Source of the DNA: a virus
Length of the DNA: 64,000 nucleotides
Strand: one strand, 5' to 3'
Virus record (IMG/VR): IMGVR_UViG_3300041409_000348
Coordinates: 1-64,000 of that record
The notes beneath the pieces are model-generated. The model was not told the origin of the DNA, searched no databases, and was given only the letters and a program-made list of their open reading frames with translations. The position numbers and the translations under genes were made by a program. Positions 40,551 to 49,779 of this stretch are shown here, one piece after another (the first letter of the stretch is position 1; every line of letters begins with the position of its first letter).

Positions 40551-40918
40551 TGGAACTCGACTGGGAACGCCGGCACTGCGACCACTCAGGGGAACTCCAG
40601 GCGATCCGCCAGTTCCTCGAAACATCCACCAGACACCAGGAGGCCATCATGGCTGCACTCGACAACCTCACCGCCGCGGACAACGCCCTGAAGGCCGAGG
40701 TCACCTCGGCGATCAGCGACTGGGCTGCGGCCCTGGCCAGCGCGAACTCCGCGAACGACCCGGCGATCCAGGCCGTCGCGGATGACATGAATTCGCAGGT
40801 CGCTGCTCTGCAGGCCGCCGACCCGGCGAACGTCCCGGCCTCCACGCCGCCGGCTGCCCCGGCCGCGCCTGACGCCGGCACCGCAGCGCCGGTCAGCCCC
40901 GCCGGCACCTCCAACTAG
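40550..40918 (+). CDS. Coiled-coil protein, possible small structural factor
   Basis: 122 aa from ATG 40550 (TAATG). LDNLTAADNALKAEVTSAIS followed by an Ala/Pro tail resembles the short repeated-helix proteins of phage late regions. ATG 40649 is an alternative start. Unknown. Confidence 0.55.
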   Translation: MELDWERRHCDHSGELQAIRQFLETSTRHQEAIMAALDNLTAADNALKAEVTSAISDWAAALASANSANDPAIQAVADDMNSQVAALQAADPANVPASTPPAAPAAPDAGTAAPVSPAGTSN

Positions 40919-40942
40919 CCGCCAGCGTCCGCCGGGGCAAGC

Positions 40943-42211
40943 GTGGCCATCACACCATCTGGGGTTCGCGAGATCCCCATAGCCACCCTGACCCGCTTCC
41001 CCGGCAACGCCCGGCGCGGCAACGTCGCCGAGATCCGTGCGAGTGTCCGCCGTCTCGGCCAGTACCGCACCATCGTGGTCCGCGACACCGGTTCGGATCT
41101 GGTGATCCTCGCGGGCAACCACACCGCTGACGCGCTGGCCGCTGAAGGGCATGAGAACGCCCGGTGTGAGGTCATCACCTGCACCGACGACGAAGCCCGC
41201 CGCGTCAACCTGACGGACAACCGGCTCGCGGAGCTGCCGGGACCGGACGGGGAACGGTACGACGACGAGGCCCTCGTGGAGCTGCTGTCGTACCTGGACG
41301 GCGACTATGAGGGCACCGGGTGGACCGAAGAGGACGTGTCCGCGCTCATCGAGCCACCCGAGGACACGCCGGGCGGCAACGGCGACCCGGACGACGCACC
41401 GGAACCACCAGCCGAGCCGGTCAGCGCGTTCGGTGACCTCTGGCTGCTCGGGCCGCACCGGCTGCTCATAGGCGACGCGACCAACCCGGATCACCTGGCG
41501 CTGGCAACCGAAGGACTCGGCACGCCGGGCATCGTCTACACCGACCCGCCGTACGGCATAGACATCGTGAGCAGCGCCGGAAAGGTGGGCGCATCCATCG
41601 GCTACCCCGTCGGCGGTGCCAAGAACGGCGGTCAAGGCAGCAAGGGCACCGTCCGCACGACCAGTTATCTGCCCGTCGCTGGGGACGACAGCACCGACGC
41701 TGCGGTGGACGCCTTCCGGCTGCTGTATGCGGAGTACCCGGACGCCATGCATATCTGGTGGGGCGGCAACCACTATGCGGCCTCGGCCGGCCTGCCGGAC
41801 TCGTCGTGCTGGCTTGTCTGGGACAAGGACACTAACGGCAACTTCGCGGACGCTGAGCTTGCCTGGACGAGCCATCCCGGCGCGGTACGGCTGCTGCGGC
41901 ACATGTGGAACGGGATGCTCCGCGCCTCCGAACGCGGCAAGCGTGTCCACCCGACCCAGAAGCCGGTAGCACTCGCCGAGTGGGCGTTCGGTGTCATCGA
42001 CCCCAAGGATGAGCGGAGCGTCGTCCTCGACGTGTTCGCGGGCTCAGGATCAACGCTCCTCGCCGCTCACCGGACCAAACGCACGGCGGCGCTGATCGAG
42101 ATGGAACCCGCATACGGGGACGTCATCGCCGGACGCTGGGAAGCCTTCACCGGCATCAAACCGGAGCGTGTCCTGCCCGACGGCACCACCGAACCTGTCT
42201 CCTTCACCTGA
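40943..42211 (+). CDS. ParB-domain/adenine- or cytosine-N4 methyltransferase fusion
   Basis: 422 aa from GTG 40943. Residues 10-95 are a ParB/Srx-type domain (REIPIATLTRFPGNARRGNV...VILAGNHTADAL...VNLTDNRLAEL). A DNA methyltransferase follows, with IVYTDPPYGID (motif IV), WWGGNHYA, RVHPTQKPV and LDVFAGSGSTLLAAH (motif I). Fusions of this type occur next to terminase genes and may mark or protect DNA for packaging. Confidence 0.85.
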   Translation: MAITPSGVREIPIATLTRFPGNARRGNVAEIRASVRRLGQYRTIVVRDTGSDLVILAGNHTADALAAEGHENARCEVITCTDDEARRVNLTDNRLAELPGPDGERYDDEALVELLSYLDGDYEGTGWTEEDVSALIEPPEDTPGGNGDPDDAPEPPAEPVSAFGDLWLLGPHRLLIGDATNPDHLALATEGLGTPGIVYTDPPYGIDIVSSAGKVGASIGYPVGGAKNGGQGSKGTVRTTSYLPVAGDDSTDAAVDAFRLLYAEYPDAMHIWWGGNHYAASAGLPDSSCWLVWDKDTNGNFADAELAWTSHPGAVRLLRHMWNGMLRASERGKRVHPTQKPVALAEWAFGVIDPKDERSVVLDVFAGSGSTLLAAHRTKRTAALIEMEPAYGDVIAGRWEAFTGIKPERVLPDGTTEPVSFT

Positions 42212-42261
42212 CCGGCATTCGCCGAACGCTAGTTAACCGAATCTCCGGGAGGTGGTGAGAG

Positions 42262-42768
42262 ATGCCACGCCGCCGCTCCGTCGTCACCCGCGAGAACGAC
42301 ATCCGCGCCATTGACCTGCGCCGGCGCGGCCTCACGTATGAGCAGATCGCCACCCAGATGGGCTTCCGCGCCACCTCCAGCGCTTATGAAGCCGTCCAGC
42401 GGGGCTTGGCCGAGGCGTTCCGTGAGGAAGCCGGCGCGCTCACCCAGATGGAAGCGGAACGCCTGGACGCCCTGCGGCGCCTGTTCGAGCGGATCGCCGC
42501 GACCAAGCATTACGCGGTGTCTCTCGGGTCGGGGAAAGTCATCATGGACCCCGCGAACCCCGGCCAGCCCCTCACCGACGACGGCCCCGCCATGGCCGCC
42601 GGTTTGGCGTTGCTGCGGGTCAGTGAGTCGTGGCGGAAACTCAAGGGCCTCGACGCACCCGCGAAGTCCCGCGTCGAAGTGGTCACCGCCGACGTGATCG
42701 AGTCCGAGATCACGCGCCTGGAGGCAGACCTTGCCGCCAACGACCCCGTACATCCAGGCACCGGCTGA
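42262..42768 (+). CDS. terS: Terminase small subunit-like HTH protein
   Basis: 168 aa. DIRAIDLRRRGLTYEQIATQMGFRATSSAYEAVQRGL is the N-terminal HTH of small terminases or terminase-linked DNA-binding proteins. The helical middle and acidic C-terminus fit olig/TerL contact. Overlaps the large terminase gene by 38 bp. It recognises the packaging site. Confidence 0.75.
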   Translation: MPRRRSVVTRENDIRAIDLRRRGLTYEQIATQMGFRATSSAYEAVQRGLAEAFREEAGALTQMEAERLDALRRLFERIAATKHYAVSLGSGKVIMDPANPGQPLTDDGPAMAAGLALLRVSESWRKLKGLDAPAKSRVEVVTADVIESEITRLEADLAANDPVHPGTG

Positions 42769-44440
42769 CCGGCTCCGCTACCTGCGTGAGCTTCAGCGGC
42801 AGGCGGCGGAGACCAAGAAGGCCGCATCCCAGCGGTACTACAACGACCCGGTAGCGTTCGCCGCCGACTGCATCGACTGGCGTGACGGCGCTGGCCTGAC
42901 CGCCTACCAGCAGGAGATCGTCGGGGACCTGCCGGCCCGTAAGCGCATCAGTGTCCGCAGTCCCCACGGCACCGGGAAATCGACCACGGCTGCCGTGACC
43001 ATCTTGTGGTTCGCGCTGACCCGCGAAACGGCGGGTGTGGACTGGAAGGTCGCGACGACCGCCGGGTCCTGGCATCAGCTGTCCAGATTTTTGTGGCCGG
43101 AGATTCACCGCTGGGCGGGCCGGATCCGCTGGGACAAGATACGCGGCAACCAGCCGCTGACCGCCCATGAGGAACTGAACCTCCGCCTGCGCGGTCACCC
43201 GTTCAGCGCCGCTGAGCTGATGAACCTGAACCTGCGCCTCAACCACGGTGCGGCCTTCGCGTCCGCGTCCGCGAACTCGGCCCTCATCGAAGGCGCCCAC
43301 GCCGACAGTCTGCTGTTCGTGTTCGACGAGTCCAAGGCGATCCCCGCCGCCACGTTCGACGCCTGTGAAGGTGCCCTGAACGGCACCGGGGAAGCGTTCG
43401 CCCTCGCGCTCTCGACGCCGGGTGCGCCCGCCGGCCGGTTCTACGACATTCAGTCCCGCAAACCGGGCTATGAGGACTGGCACGCCGTCCACGTCACCCT
43501 TGACCAGGCGATAGCGGCCGGGCAGATCGACCCGGACTGGGCAGCGAACCGGGCCCGCCAGTGGGGCACCGAATCCAGCATCTACGTCAACCGGGTCCTC
43601 GGCGAGTTCCACGCCGGCGATGAGGACAGTGTGATCCCGCTGGCGTGGGCTGAGGCCGCGGTCGAACGCTGGCTCGAATGGGACCTCGCCGGCCGCCCCG
43701 GCACCGAGATGGACTATCCCCGCACCGTCGGTGTGGACGTGGCCCGTGAAGGCATGGACAAGACGGTCCTCGCGGTCCGCAACGGCCACGTGCTGACCGA
43801 ACTGCGCCGGTCGGTGAAGGAAACCACCATGCAGACCACTGGCCGTGTCGCCGGTGTCCTCGACGCCGACGCGGCCAGGACCGCGGTCGTGGACGTCATC
43901 GGTATCGGCGCGGGTGTCGTGGACCGGCTGCGGGAGATGGGCCACAAGGTGCAGGCGTTCAACGCCGCCGCCGGAACCGACCGCCGCGACGTCACCGGCG
44001 AACTGGGCTTCCCGAACTCCCGCAGCGCCGCATGGTGGTCGATGCGTGAGCAGCTCGACCCGTCCGCCGGCTCCACCGTGTGCCTGCCTGATGATGAGAT
44101 GCTGCTCGGTGACCTGGCCGCGCCGCAGTGGAAAGTCCTGTCCGGCGGCAAAATCCAGGTCGAGCCGAAAGACGAGATCCGCAAACGCCTCGGCCGGTCC
44201 ACCGACGACGGCGACGCTGTGGTTCAGGCGTTCTTCTCCCGGTCGATGCCGCATTCGCCGTCGGCGCGGCAGTGGGCTGTCCACGACGAACTTGAGCGGA
44301 TGGGCCAGGACCCGTCCGCGCGGATGCGTGCCCGTCCCGGCCAGGACTATGACCGGGACGACAACTGGTCCGCGGACTCGTTCGCCCCGCAGGCCGACGA
44401 CGGCAGACCGGAACGGCCCAACGTGAGGGCATGGCGGTAA
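42731..44440 (+). CDS. terL: Terminase large subunit
   Basis: 569 aa from TTG 42731. ATPase: SVRSPHGTGKST (Walker A, about 75-86), LLFVFDESKAI (Walker B with catalytic Glu, about 195) and LALSTPGAPAG coupling motif. RuvC-like nuclease: TVGVDVAREGMD (first Asp, about 335), VVDVIGIG, and DDGDAVVQAF near the end. It powers DNA packaging into the prohead and cuts the concatemer. Confidence 0.9.
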   Translation: MPPTTPYIQAPADRLRYLRELQRQAAETKKAASQRYYNDPVAFAADCIDWRDGAGLTAYQQEIVGDLPARKRISVRSPHGTGKSTTAAVTILWFALTRETAGVDWKVATTAGSWHQLSRFLWPEIHRWAGRIRWDKIRGNQPLTAHEELNLRLRGHPFSAAELMNLNLRLNHGAAFASASANSALIEGAHADSLLFVFDESKAIPAATFDACEGALNGTGEAFALALSTPGAPAGRFYDIQSRKPGYEDWHAVHVTLDQAIAAGQIDPDWAANRARQWGTESSIYVNRVLGEFHAGDEDSVIPLAWAEAAVERWLEWDLAGRPGTEMDYPRTVGVDVAREGMDKTVLAVRNGHVLTELRRSVKETTMQTTGRVAGVLDADAARTAVVDVIGIGAGVVDRLREMGHKVQAFNAAAGTDRRDVTGELGFPNSRSAAWWSMREQLDPSAGSTVCLPDDEMLLGDLAAPQWKVLSGGKIQVEPKDEIRKRLGRSTDDGDAVVQAFFSRSMPHSPSARQWAVHDELERMGQDPSARMRARPGQDYDRDDNWSADSFAPQADDGRPERPNVRAWR

Positions 44441-44492
44441 GTTACCGGCGAGTACGGGTGCCACGTTTCCGCAGGTCGCAACCGGAGGTGCC

Positions 44493-44777
44493 GTGACTGT
44501 CCCCGTGAAAGTCACGGTCCCCGAAACGGTCCTCGCCGCCGTCGATGAGATCCGCGGCGACGAGTCACGGTCCGCGTGGATCCTCGGCGCGATCGGCCTG
44601 CGCCTGTCCCCGCTCGCCGAAGCGGTCGCCGCCGTCATCGAACCCGCCGTCGACCCCGGCAACATCATCCCCACCGCGGTCCTCACCGACCGCCCGTCCG
44701 TCCAGGTGTGCAAGCACCCGAAAGCACGGGTACTGCGAGGCTTCTGCGGCGCCTGCGGCACGGGCGGGCTGGCCTGA
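44493..44777 (+). CDS. RHH-like protein with zinc tail (94 aa)
   Basis: MTVPVKVTVPETVLAAVDEI...SRSAWILGAIGLRL is an RHH pattern; CKHPKARVLRGFCGACGTGG at the end holds three Cys and a His. GTG start. Possibly a DNA-binding regulator of late genes. Confidence 0.6.
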   Translation: MTVPVKVTVPETVLAAVDEIRGDESRSAWILGAIGLRLSPLAEAVAAVIEPAVDPGNIIPTAVLTDRPSVQVCKHPKARVLRGFCGACGTGGLA

Positions 44778-45007
44778 TGGCCACCGTCCTGTACACCGCA
44801 CTGGCCCCGCTGACCGTGTACTCGGTGATCAGCACATGGGACTGCGCCGCCGGGGACGTTCTGCCGCTCGACCCCAGCAAGCAGTCCACCGCCAGCCTCC
44901 TGGCCGCCGGGAAGATCGAACCTGCCGCGCCCGGCGCGACCGACACTTGCACCCCGGCAAATGTGCAAAGGGGCGTTCCCGGGCTTCACGTGGGCGTCTC
45001 AAACTAG
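44777..45007 (+). CDS. Hypothetical protein (76 aa)
   Basis: Start ATG 44777 shares bases with the upstream stop. MATVLYTALAPLTVYSVIST, then two Cys. A small late protein of unknown role. Confidence 0.55.
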   Translation: MATVLYTALAPLTVYSVISTWDCAAGDVLPLDPSKQSTASLLAAGKIEPAAPGATDTCTPANVQRGVPGLHVGVSN

Positions 45008-45108
45008 CCCTGACCTGCTAGAATGGCCATGTTAAACCCCGGCGAGCGAGGGTGCGCAAACACCTGACTCACTCCCGGGGGCGTTCGATCTGGTGAAAGC
45101 AGACCGAC
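45008..45108 (+). promoter_or_regulatory. Leader of the homing endonuclease gene
   Basis: TAGAAT (45019-45024) resembles a -10 box. CCCCGG...CTCCCGGGGG (about 45037-45083) can form a stem before the gene. The same TAGAAT-plus-hairpin design precedes two other HNH genes. Confidence 0.45.
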
Positions 45109-45984
45109 ATGACCAAGCGTACAGGCGAGGCGTTTGTCTACTACATACGCCGCGGTGACCTGATTAAGATCGGGGCGTCGGCCAACATCCGGGTGCGGCT
45201 CAGCGCGCAGGCTTATGACGAACTCCTCGCGGTTGAGCCCGGGTACTTCAGCCTTGAGAAGCGCCGGCACAGGCAGTTCGCCGAACACAAGGAACCCCTG
45301 GGTCGCGGCCAGCACGAGTGGTTCAAGCCGGGAGAGACCCTGCTCGGGCACATCGCTGCGATGCGGGCACTCCACGAGCTGCCTGATCTGTCCACGCGCT
45401 ACTGCCCGCGTTTGGGCACGACCGCACAGGCCATACTGGCGCTGCTGCCGCCGCTACTGATGCAAGTTCCGGCCGGCACGATGGAGCGGCTCATAGCCAA
45501 GATCGTCATCGACGGCGAGTCGGGATGCTGGAGACGCCCCGTCGGGATCAGCGCCAAGGGCTACAGCCAGTTCTGGTTCGGCGGCAAACTGCAAGCAGCG
45601 CACCGCGTCTCGCACATCCTGTTCGTCGGCCCCATTCCGGACGGCCACGAGGTCGATCACGTTAAGGCGCGCGGATGCCGGTTCAAGGACTGCATCCGGC
45701 CATCTCACCTTGAAGCCGTGACCGGGCGCGAGAACACACTGCGCGGCGGCAACATGGCCGCCATTCACGCCCGCACGACACACTGCCCGCAGGACCACGA
45801 GTACACGCCCGAGAACACGTACTTGATCAAGTCCCCAAACGGCAGGGATCGACGCCAGTGCAAGATCTGCACCAGGGAAAAGGCGCACGAGCGGCATCAT
45901 CGGCTCAAGACCGACCCGGCATTCCGCGAGACGCGCCGCCTGGGACAACTCAACCGACGGACGCGCGAGCGCGCCACTAGCTAG
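45109..45984 (+). CDS. GIY-YIG(T5orf172)-HNH fusion homing endonuclease
   Basis: 291 aa. Residues 8-80 are a T5orf172/GIY-YIG-like domain (AFVYYIRRGDLIKIGASANIRVRL...EKRRHRQFAEHK). Residues 140-215 carry HNH motifs (GYSQFWFGGKLQAAHRVSHI, GHEVDHVKARGCRFKDCIRP, SHLEAVTGRENTLRGG). A Cys-rich tail (CPQDHEYTPEN...CKICTREKA) follows. Two nuclease folds in one free-standing enzyme is unusual. Directly upstream of the portal gene. Confidence 0.85.
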   Translation: MTKRTGEAFVYYIRRGDLIKIGASANIRVRLSAQAYDELLAVEPGYFSLEKRRHRQFAEHKEPLGRGQHEWFKPGETLLGHIAAMRALHELPDLSTRYCPRLGTTAQAILALLPPLLMQVPAGTMERLIAKIVIDGESGCWRRPVGISAKGYSQFWFGGKLQAAHRVSHILFVGPIPDGHEVDHVKARGCRFKDCIRPSHLEAVTGRENTLRGGNMAAIHARTTHCPQDHEYTPENTYLIKSPNGRDRRQCKICTREKAHERHHRLKTDPAFRETRRLGQLNRRTRERATS

Positions 45985-45993
45985 CGGCGGGGG

Positions 45994-47548
45994 GTGAGAT
46001 TGAAGATGTCACCCCAAGACCCCCAGAAGGCGCGGATCGTGGCGTTCCCCGACTTGAAGCCGGCGACACGCCATGACCTTATGCGCGGGGAGCTCGGCAC
46101 CGAGTTCGACCGCAACCAGATGTTCGGCCTGTACTCGGGTGGTGATGTCTTCTTAGTCCGACTACGGCACCGCCACTGCCCGGGACTTCCAGACCATGCT
46201 CAGCCGCGACGGCCAGGCCGCGGCGCTCGAGGCGGTCCTGACGCTGCCGATCCGGCAGGCGTCCCGCGCGATCGAGCCCGGCAAGAACGACAGCGGCGAG
46301 GCCGATTTCTGCCACTCGGTGCTGTTCGCGCCGCACACCTCGGGCGGCATGAGCACCCCGATGCAGGACGTGATCGGGCAGGTCACCTCGGCGCAGATTT
46401 TCAAGCTCGCCTTCTTTGAGCTCTGCTGGAAGATCCGGGAGCGGGACGGCGGGGTCGCCATCGACAAGATGGCCTACCGGCCGCCGGCGACCTGTGAGCT
46501 GAAGCGGGACGCCCGCACGGGCGCGATGGACGGGTTCCGGCAGCAGGTGTGGCAGTTCGGCGGCAACCTCAAGCAGGACAAGGCATCCAAACTGCCCGGC
46601 TACGTCGAGATCCCCAAGATCAAGTCGTATGTCCACGTCAACGGCCGGCACCGGCAGCCCCTCACCGGCACCAGTGAGCTTGAGCTGACGCACTGGGTCC
46701 ACCAGACCAAGCTCAAATTGCTGTACCTCTGGTTCCAGTTCCTGGAGCAGCAGAGCCTGCCGAAGGTCATCGTGTACGGCCAGGACCAGCGGGAAGCCAA
46801 CGCGAAGGCCGACGACATCGCCTCGATGCGATCGTCCGGTGTCGTGGGGTTCGCCCGCGACCCGCAGGGCGCCAAGTCGTTTGAGATCCTGGAGTCCTCG
46901 GGCTCGAAGGGTGCCACTCAGTTCGCTGACGCCCTGTCGTTCCTTGAAACGTGGCAGACCGCGAGCGTCCTGGCCGGGTTCACGGGCCTGTCCTCGCTCG
47001 CGGCGATGGGCCGCGGTTCCCTCGCGTTGTCGCAGGACCAGTCGGCGTTCTTCCTGAAGTCCCGGCAGGCCATCAGCCTGGAGATCGCCGAGTCCATCAC
47101 CCACGAGGTCATCGCCCCGCTGGTGACCCTGAACTTCGGGCCGGGCGCGAGCTATCCGCGGTTCACGTTCGGGGCCCTGTCGGATGAGTCCGGCTCCCAG
47201 CTGGTCACCTTGTTCCAGGCTCTCGCGGTCGCACCCGCGTTGCAGGTGCCGGCGGGGATCCTGGACATCATCACGGAACGTCTGGCGACGTTCCTGAACC
47301 TGGACGTGGATGCGGTGACGCAGATCGTGCAGCAGGGTGCGAAGGACCGTGAGGCGCAGGCGGTCGCGCAGGCCCCGGCGGGGATGCCGCAGCAGTCGGC
47401 GGCGGCGCTGGGGCATCTGGCGGGGGGAACAGCGGCGGCGGCGGCGATAGCGAAGAAGGCTTTGGCGCATGCCGGTAACCAGCCACTGCCGGAGGACATC
47501 ATGCAGCCGTTCGACGTGCCGAACATGAGCGTGAACCCGAAGGCGTGA
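45994..47548 (+). CDS. Portal protein (DUF935-like), +1 frameshift at codon 54
   Basis: Start GTG 45994 (or ATG 46006) gives the N-terminal part DLKPATRHDLMRGELGTEFD...GLYSGGDVF, then TTA (46153-46155). The rest (SDYGTATARDFQTMLSRDGQAAALEAVL...) is in the +1 frame. A TAG at 46154-46156 blocks upstream reading of that frame. The downstream part matches Mu gp29-like portals (LPIRQASRAI, FFELCWKIRERDGG, KVIVYGQDQREANAKADDIA). The portal is the dodecameric DNA gate and should be essential, so the break matters. Confidence 0.85.
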
Positions 47549-47552
47549 GGCT

Positions 47553-48236
47553 GTGACCACGCCCGCCGCGCAAACCCAGCCACCGCAGCAGCAGGCCCCG
47601 CAGCAGCAGCAGGACGACACCGCCGCTGACGCTGCCCTGATCGCCCTCATCGTCGCTGCCCTCGCCGCCTACGGCACCGCACAGGCCCTCACAGGCGCGC
47701 TGAAGGCCCCGTTCAAGGCTGCGGGCATCTCCGGTGCGGCGTTGTCCGCGATCGCCGCCCTAGCCGTCTCCGCCCCGCAGGACGCCGTCAAGGGCACCGG
47801 CCCGGCGTCCCGGTGGGCGCTGCGGAACAACCTGCTGCGGCGCGCTCAGTTCGTTCTGGCGGCGTCGCGGCGTGTCCAGCAGGCGGTGAAGGCGGCACGG
47901 TCCCAGAACGAGCCGGCGATGACCGCGATCCGGGACGCGCTGGCCACGGAGAAGCAGTATCTCGGGCAGCACATCGCGGCCAGCGAGGGCCGTGTGGACG
48001 CAGCCTCATCCGTGGACAGCGCGGCGGCGAAGCACGGGAAGCTGCTCGGCTGGCAAGCGACCAAAGACAAAAGGTGCACGCCGGGCTGTGCTGCCGCGTC
48101 AGGCTCCAACTTCAAGGCGGACCGGCCTCCGATCGTGGAAGGTCACCCGGCGTTCCCCGGCATGGTCCACGGGGCGACGTGCCGGTGTATCCCGGTCGCG
48201 CCGTTCAAGGGCGCTAAGGTGCTGCCGTCATCCTGA
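47553..48236 (+). CDS. MuF-like minor head protein
   Basis: 227 aa from GTG 47553. Pro/Gln-rich N-terminus; the C-terminal domain GWQATKDKRCTPGCAAASGS...HPAFPGMVHGATCRCIPVAPF is the phage Mu F/SPP1 gp7 pattern. It is normally encoded right after the portal and is incorporated into the head. Confidence 0.8.
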   Translation: MTTPAAQTQPPQQQAPQQQQDDTAADAALIALIVAALAAYGTAQALTGALKAPFKAAGISGAALSAIAALAVSAPQDAVKGTGPASRWALRNNLLRRAQFVLAASRRVQQAVKAARSQNEPAMTAIRDALATEKQYLGQHIAASEGRVDAASSVDSAAAKHGKLLGWQATKDKRCTPGCAAASGSNFKADRPPIVEGHPAFPGMVHGATCRCIPVAPFKGAKVLPSS

Positions 48237-48255
48237 GGTGGAGGCATACACCCAG

Positions 48256-48561
48256 CTAGTCGGGCCAGGCGCACTCGTAGGCCATCCTCGCGAAGTCGGA
48301 ACGGACGATCCGGTACACCAGCCGCCCGCCGTCAGCCAAGGCGAACCGGAGCACCGCGCCGACCGCACCGTCTCCCGGCTCGTAATGACCTTCCGGGCAC
48401 GCAGTGAAGTCGGTGGAGACCAGTGCGACCGGGAACAGCGGCATGCAGTGGATCAGGTCGTCGAGCATCCGCCAGCTGAGCCACATTCGCGGGCCGGCGG
48501 CGGTGAGCAGCAACCCGGAACCATCGGCGCGGGTCGCCCATACCGGCGCGCTTTCCGTCAC
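48256..48561 (-). CDS. Moron: hypothetical protein with leaderless promoter
   Basis: 101 aa from GTG 48561. VTESAPVWATRADGSGLLLT...MLDDLIHCMPLFPVALVSTD. Opposite to the late operon. TACGAT (48568-48573) sits six bases before the start, so the mRNA is leaderless. Unknown function; may act in the lysogen. Confidence 0.65.
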   Translation of the reverse strand: MTESAPVWATRADGSGLLLTAAGPRMWLSWRMLDDLIHCMPLFPVALVSTDFTACPEGHYEPGDGAVGAVLRFALADGGRLVYRIVRSDFARMAYECAWPD

Positions 48562-48596
48562 CCGCTCATCGTAGACGGGGCGGTGAACCTGCTGCC

Positions 48597-48776
48597 GTGA
48601 CCTGCCGCCTATGCCTTGAGCGTGTCCCGTTCGAGCGGATCGCCGATCACATGCGCCTGCTGCACCCGGACCTCGTATGGCATGGCGACGACCCTCATGA
48701 CGCGCGGGCGGATGCGTGGCCGGATGGGAAGCCCGTCGTGCACGAGGACGCGGAAACGCTAGCGGACGTGGCCTGA
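48597..48776 (+). CDS. Small C2H2-like zinc-finger protein (59 aa)
   Basis: VTCRLCLERVPFERIADHMRLLHPDLVWHG: C-x2-C-x12-H-x4-H, a zinc finger seen in small actinophage proteins. Ends WPDGKPVVHEDAETLADVA. Could bind DNA or proteins in head assembly. Confidence 0.65.
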   Translation: MTCRLCLERVPFERIADHMRLLHPDLVWHGDDPHDARADAWPDGKPVVHEDAETLADVA

Positions 48777-48818
48777 GGCCGGACGGCAGCGACGACTGAG
48801 CTAGCCGCGCGGTGCCGT

Positions 48819-49301
48819 TCAGGGACGCTGCGGTGCTTCCGTAGCCAGCCAGTCCACGGCAGAGCGATGGATTGCCGCTGCCTGCTCGGCTGACAACCGG
48901 CGTTCGGCGCACTCGCGCTCGAAGCGGGCCGGGTCGGTCAGATGCTCCAGATAGTCGCGGTACTCGCGCCTTCCGCGCCGCCACCTTGACAGGTAGAGCT
49001 TGGTGAACCAGTGATCGGCGTGAGTTTCCAGGCCACGGTCAGTAGGGGCGTCAATCGAGTCGCCGACCGCCTCGAAGGCGTTCCGCATCATCACGCCGAC
49101 GCTGACGCTGGAGTCCTCTGAGTCGATAATCGCGCCGTACCAGGGCGCCCGGCGGGGGACGTCGGTCACGAGCCGGATCACCGACACGGCATCACGCAAC
49201 TCTTGCGGCGCACCGGCCAGCTCGCGGTCCACGCGGTCAATGGCCTGCTGGAGCGCGTAGCGGCTCAGTTCGCCAATGTGCTCGGGTACGTCACGGCTCA
49301 T
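48819..49301 (-). CDS. Moron: hypothetical helical protein
   Basis: 160 aa from ATG 49301, with TACGAT (49308-49313) six bases upstream (leaderless). MSRDVPEHIGELSRYALQQA...FTKLYLSRWRRGRREYRDYL...AEQAAAIHRSAVDWL. No family recognised; likely lysogen-expressed. Confidence 0.65.
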   Translation of the reverse strand: MSRDVPEHIGELSRYALQQAIDRVDRELAGAPQELRDAVSVIRLVTDVPRRAPWYGAIIDSEDSSVSVGVMMRNAFEAVGDSIDAPTDRGLETHADHWFTKLYLSRWRRGRREYRDYLEHLTDPARFERECAERRLSAEQAAAIHRSAVDWLATEAPQRP

Positions 49302-49332
49302 CCGCTCATCGTAGAACCGGGGCGGTGACCTC

Positions 49333-49779
49333 GTGGCCGCTCCGTCCGTGCAGCCCGTGTCCGACGCCCACGCACCCCTCGCCACCCCGCAGAAGCTCAC
49401 CACGGCGCAAGAGGTCAAGCTGCAGCTGGCCCGCGACTACCCGGCCGGTGCGCTCGCCTGGGTTGATGACATCACGTGGACGCCGCAGCCGCAGATGGTG
49501 CCGCTCCGCCAGGTCGACATGACCGGCGGGGACACGAACTGGGCGCTGGCCCGTAAAGACAAGGCGAAGATCGCCGCGTTCATCGCCCGTATCCGCTCGG
49601 GCACCCGGAAGCCGGTGGTGCTGATCCGTACTCCCGGGCCGGGGAAACTCCGCGCGGTCGACGGTCACACGAGGTGCCTGGCCAGTGCGGCGCTCGGCCA
49701 GCCGGTCACGGCATGGGTCGGGACCGCGAAGACGGCGACCGGCCCGTGGGATGACGTGCACTCCAGGAAGACGAACTAG
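49333..49779 (+). CDS. ParB-like nuclease-fold protein (148 aa)
   Basis: LARDYPAGALAWVDDITWTP...PLRQVDMTGGDTNWALARKD...PVVLIRTPGPGKLRAVDGHTRCLASAALGQPVTAWV matches the ParB/Srx core (xDGHxR). Such genes are frequent in actinophage head clusters; role unknown. Confidence 0.7.
   Translation: MAAPSVQPVSDAHAPLATPQKLTTAQEVKLQLARDYPAGALAWVDDITWTPQPQMVPLRQVDMTGGDTNWALARKDKAKIAAFIARIRSGTRKPVVLIRTPGPGKLRAVDGHTRCLASAALGQPVTAWVGTAKTATGPWDDVHSRKTN

Noticed and set aside
42710-44989. 759-codon minus-strand ORF
   Set aside because: Antisense shadow of the large terminase, whose motifs are unambiguous.
45008-46160. Group I intron carrying the HNH gene inside the portal region
   Set aside because: The portal N-terminal codons lie entirely downstream of the HNH gene, so there is no upstream exon to splice.
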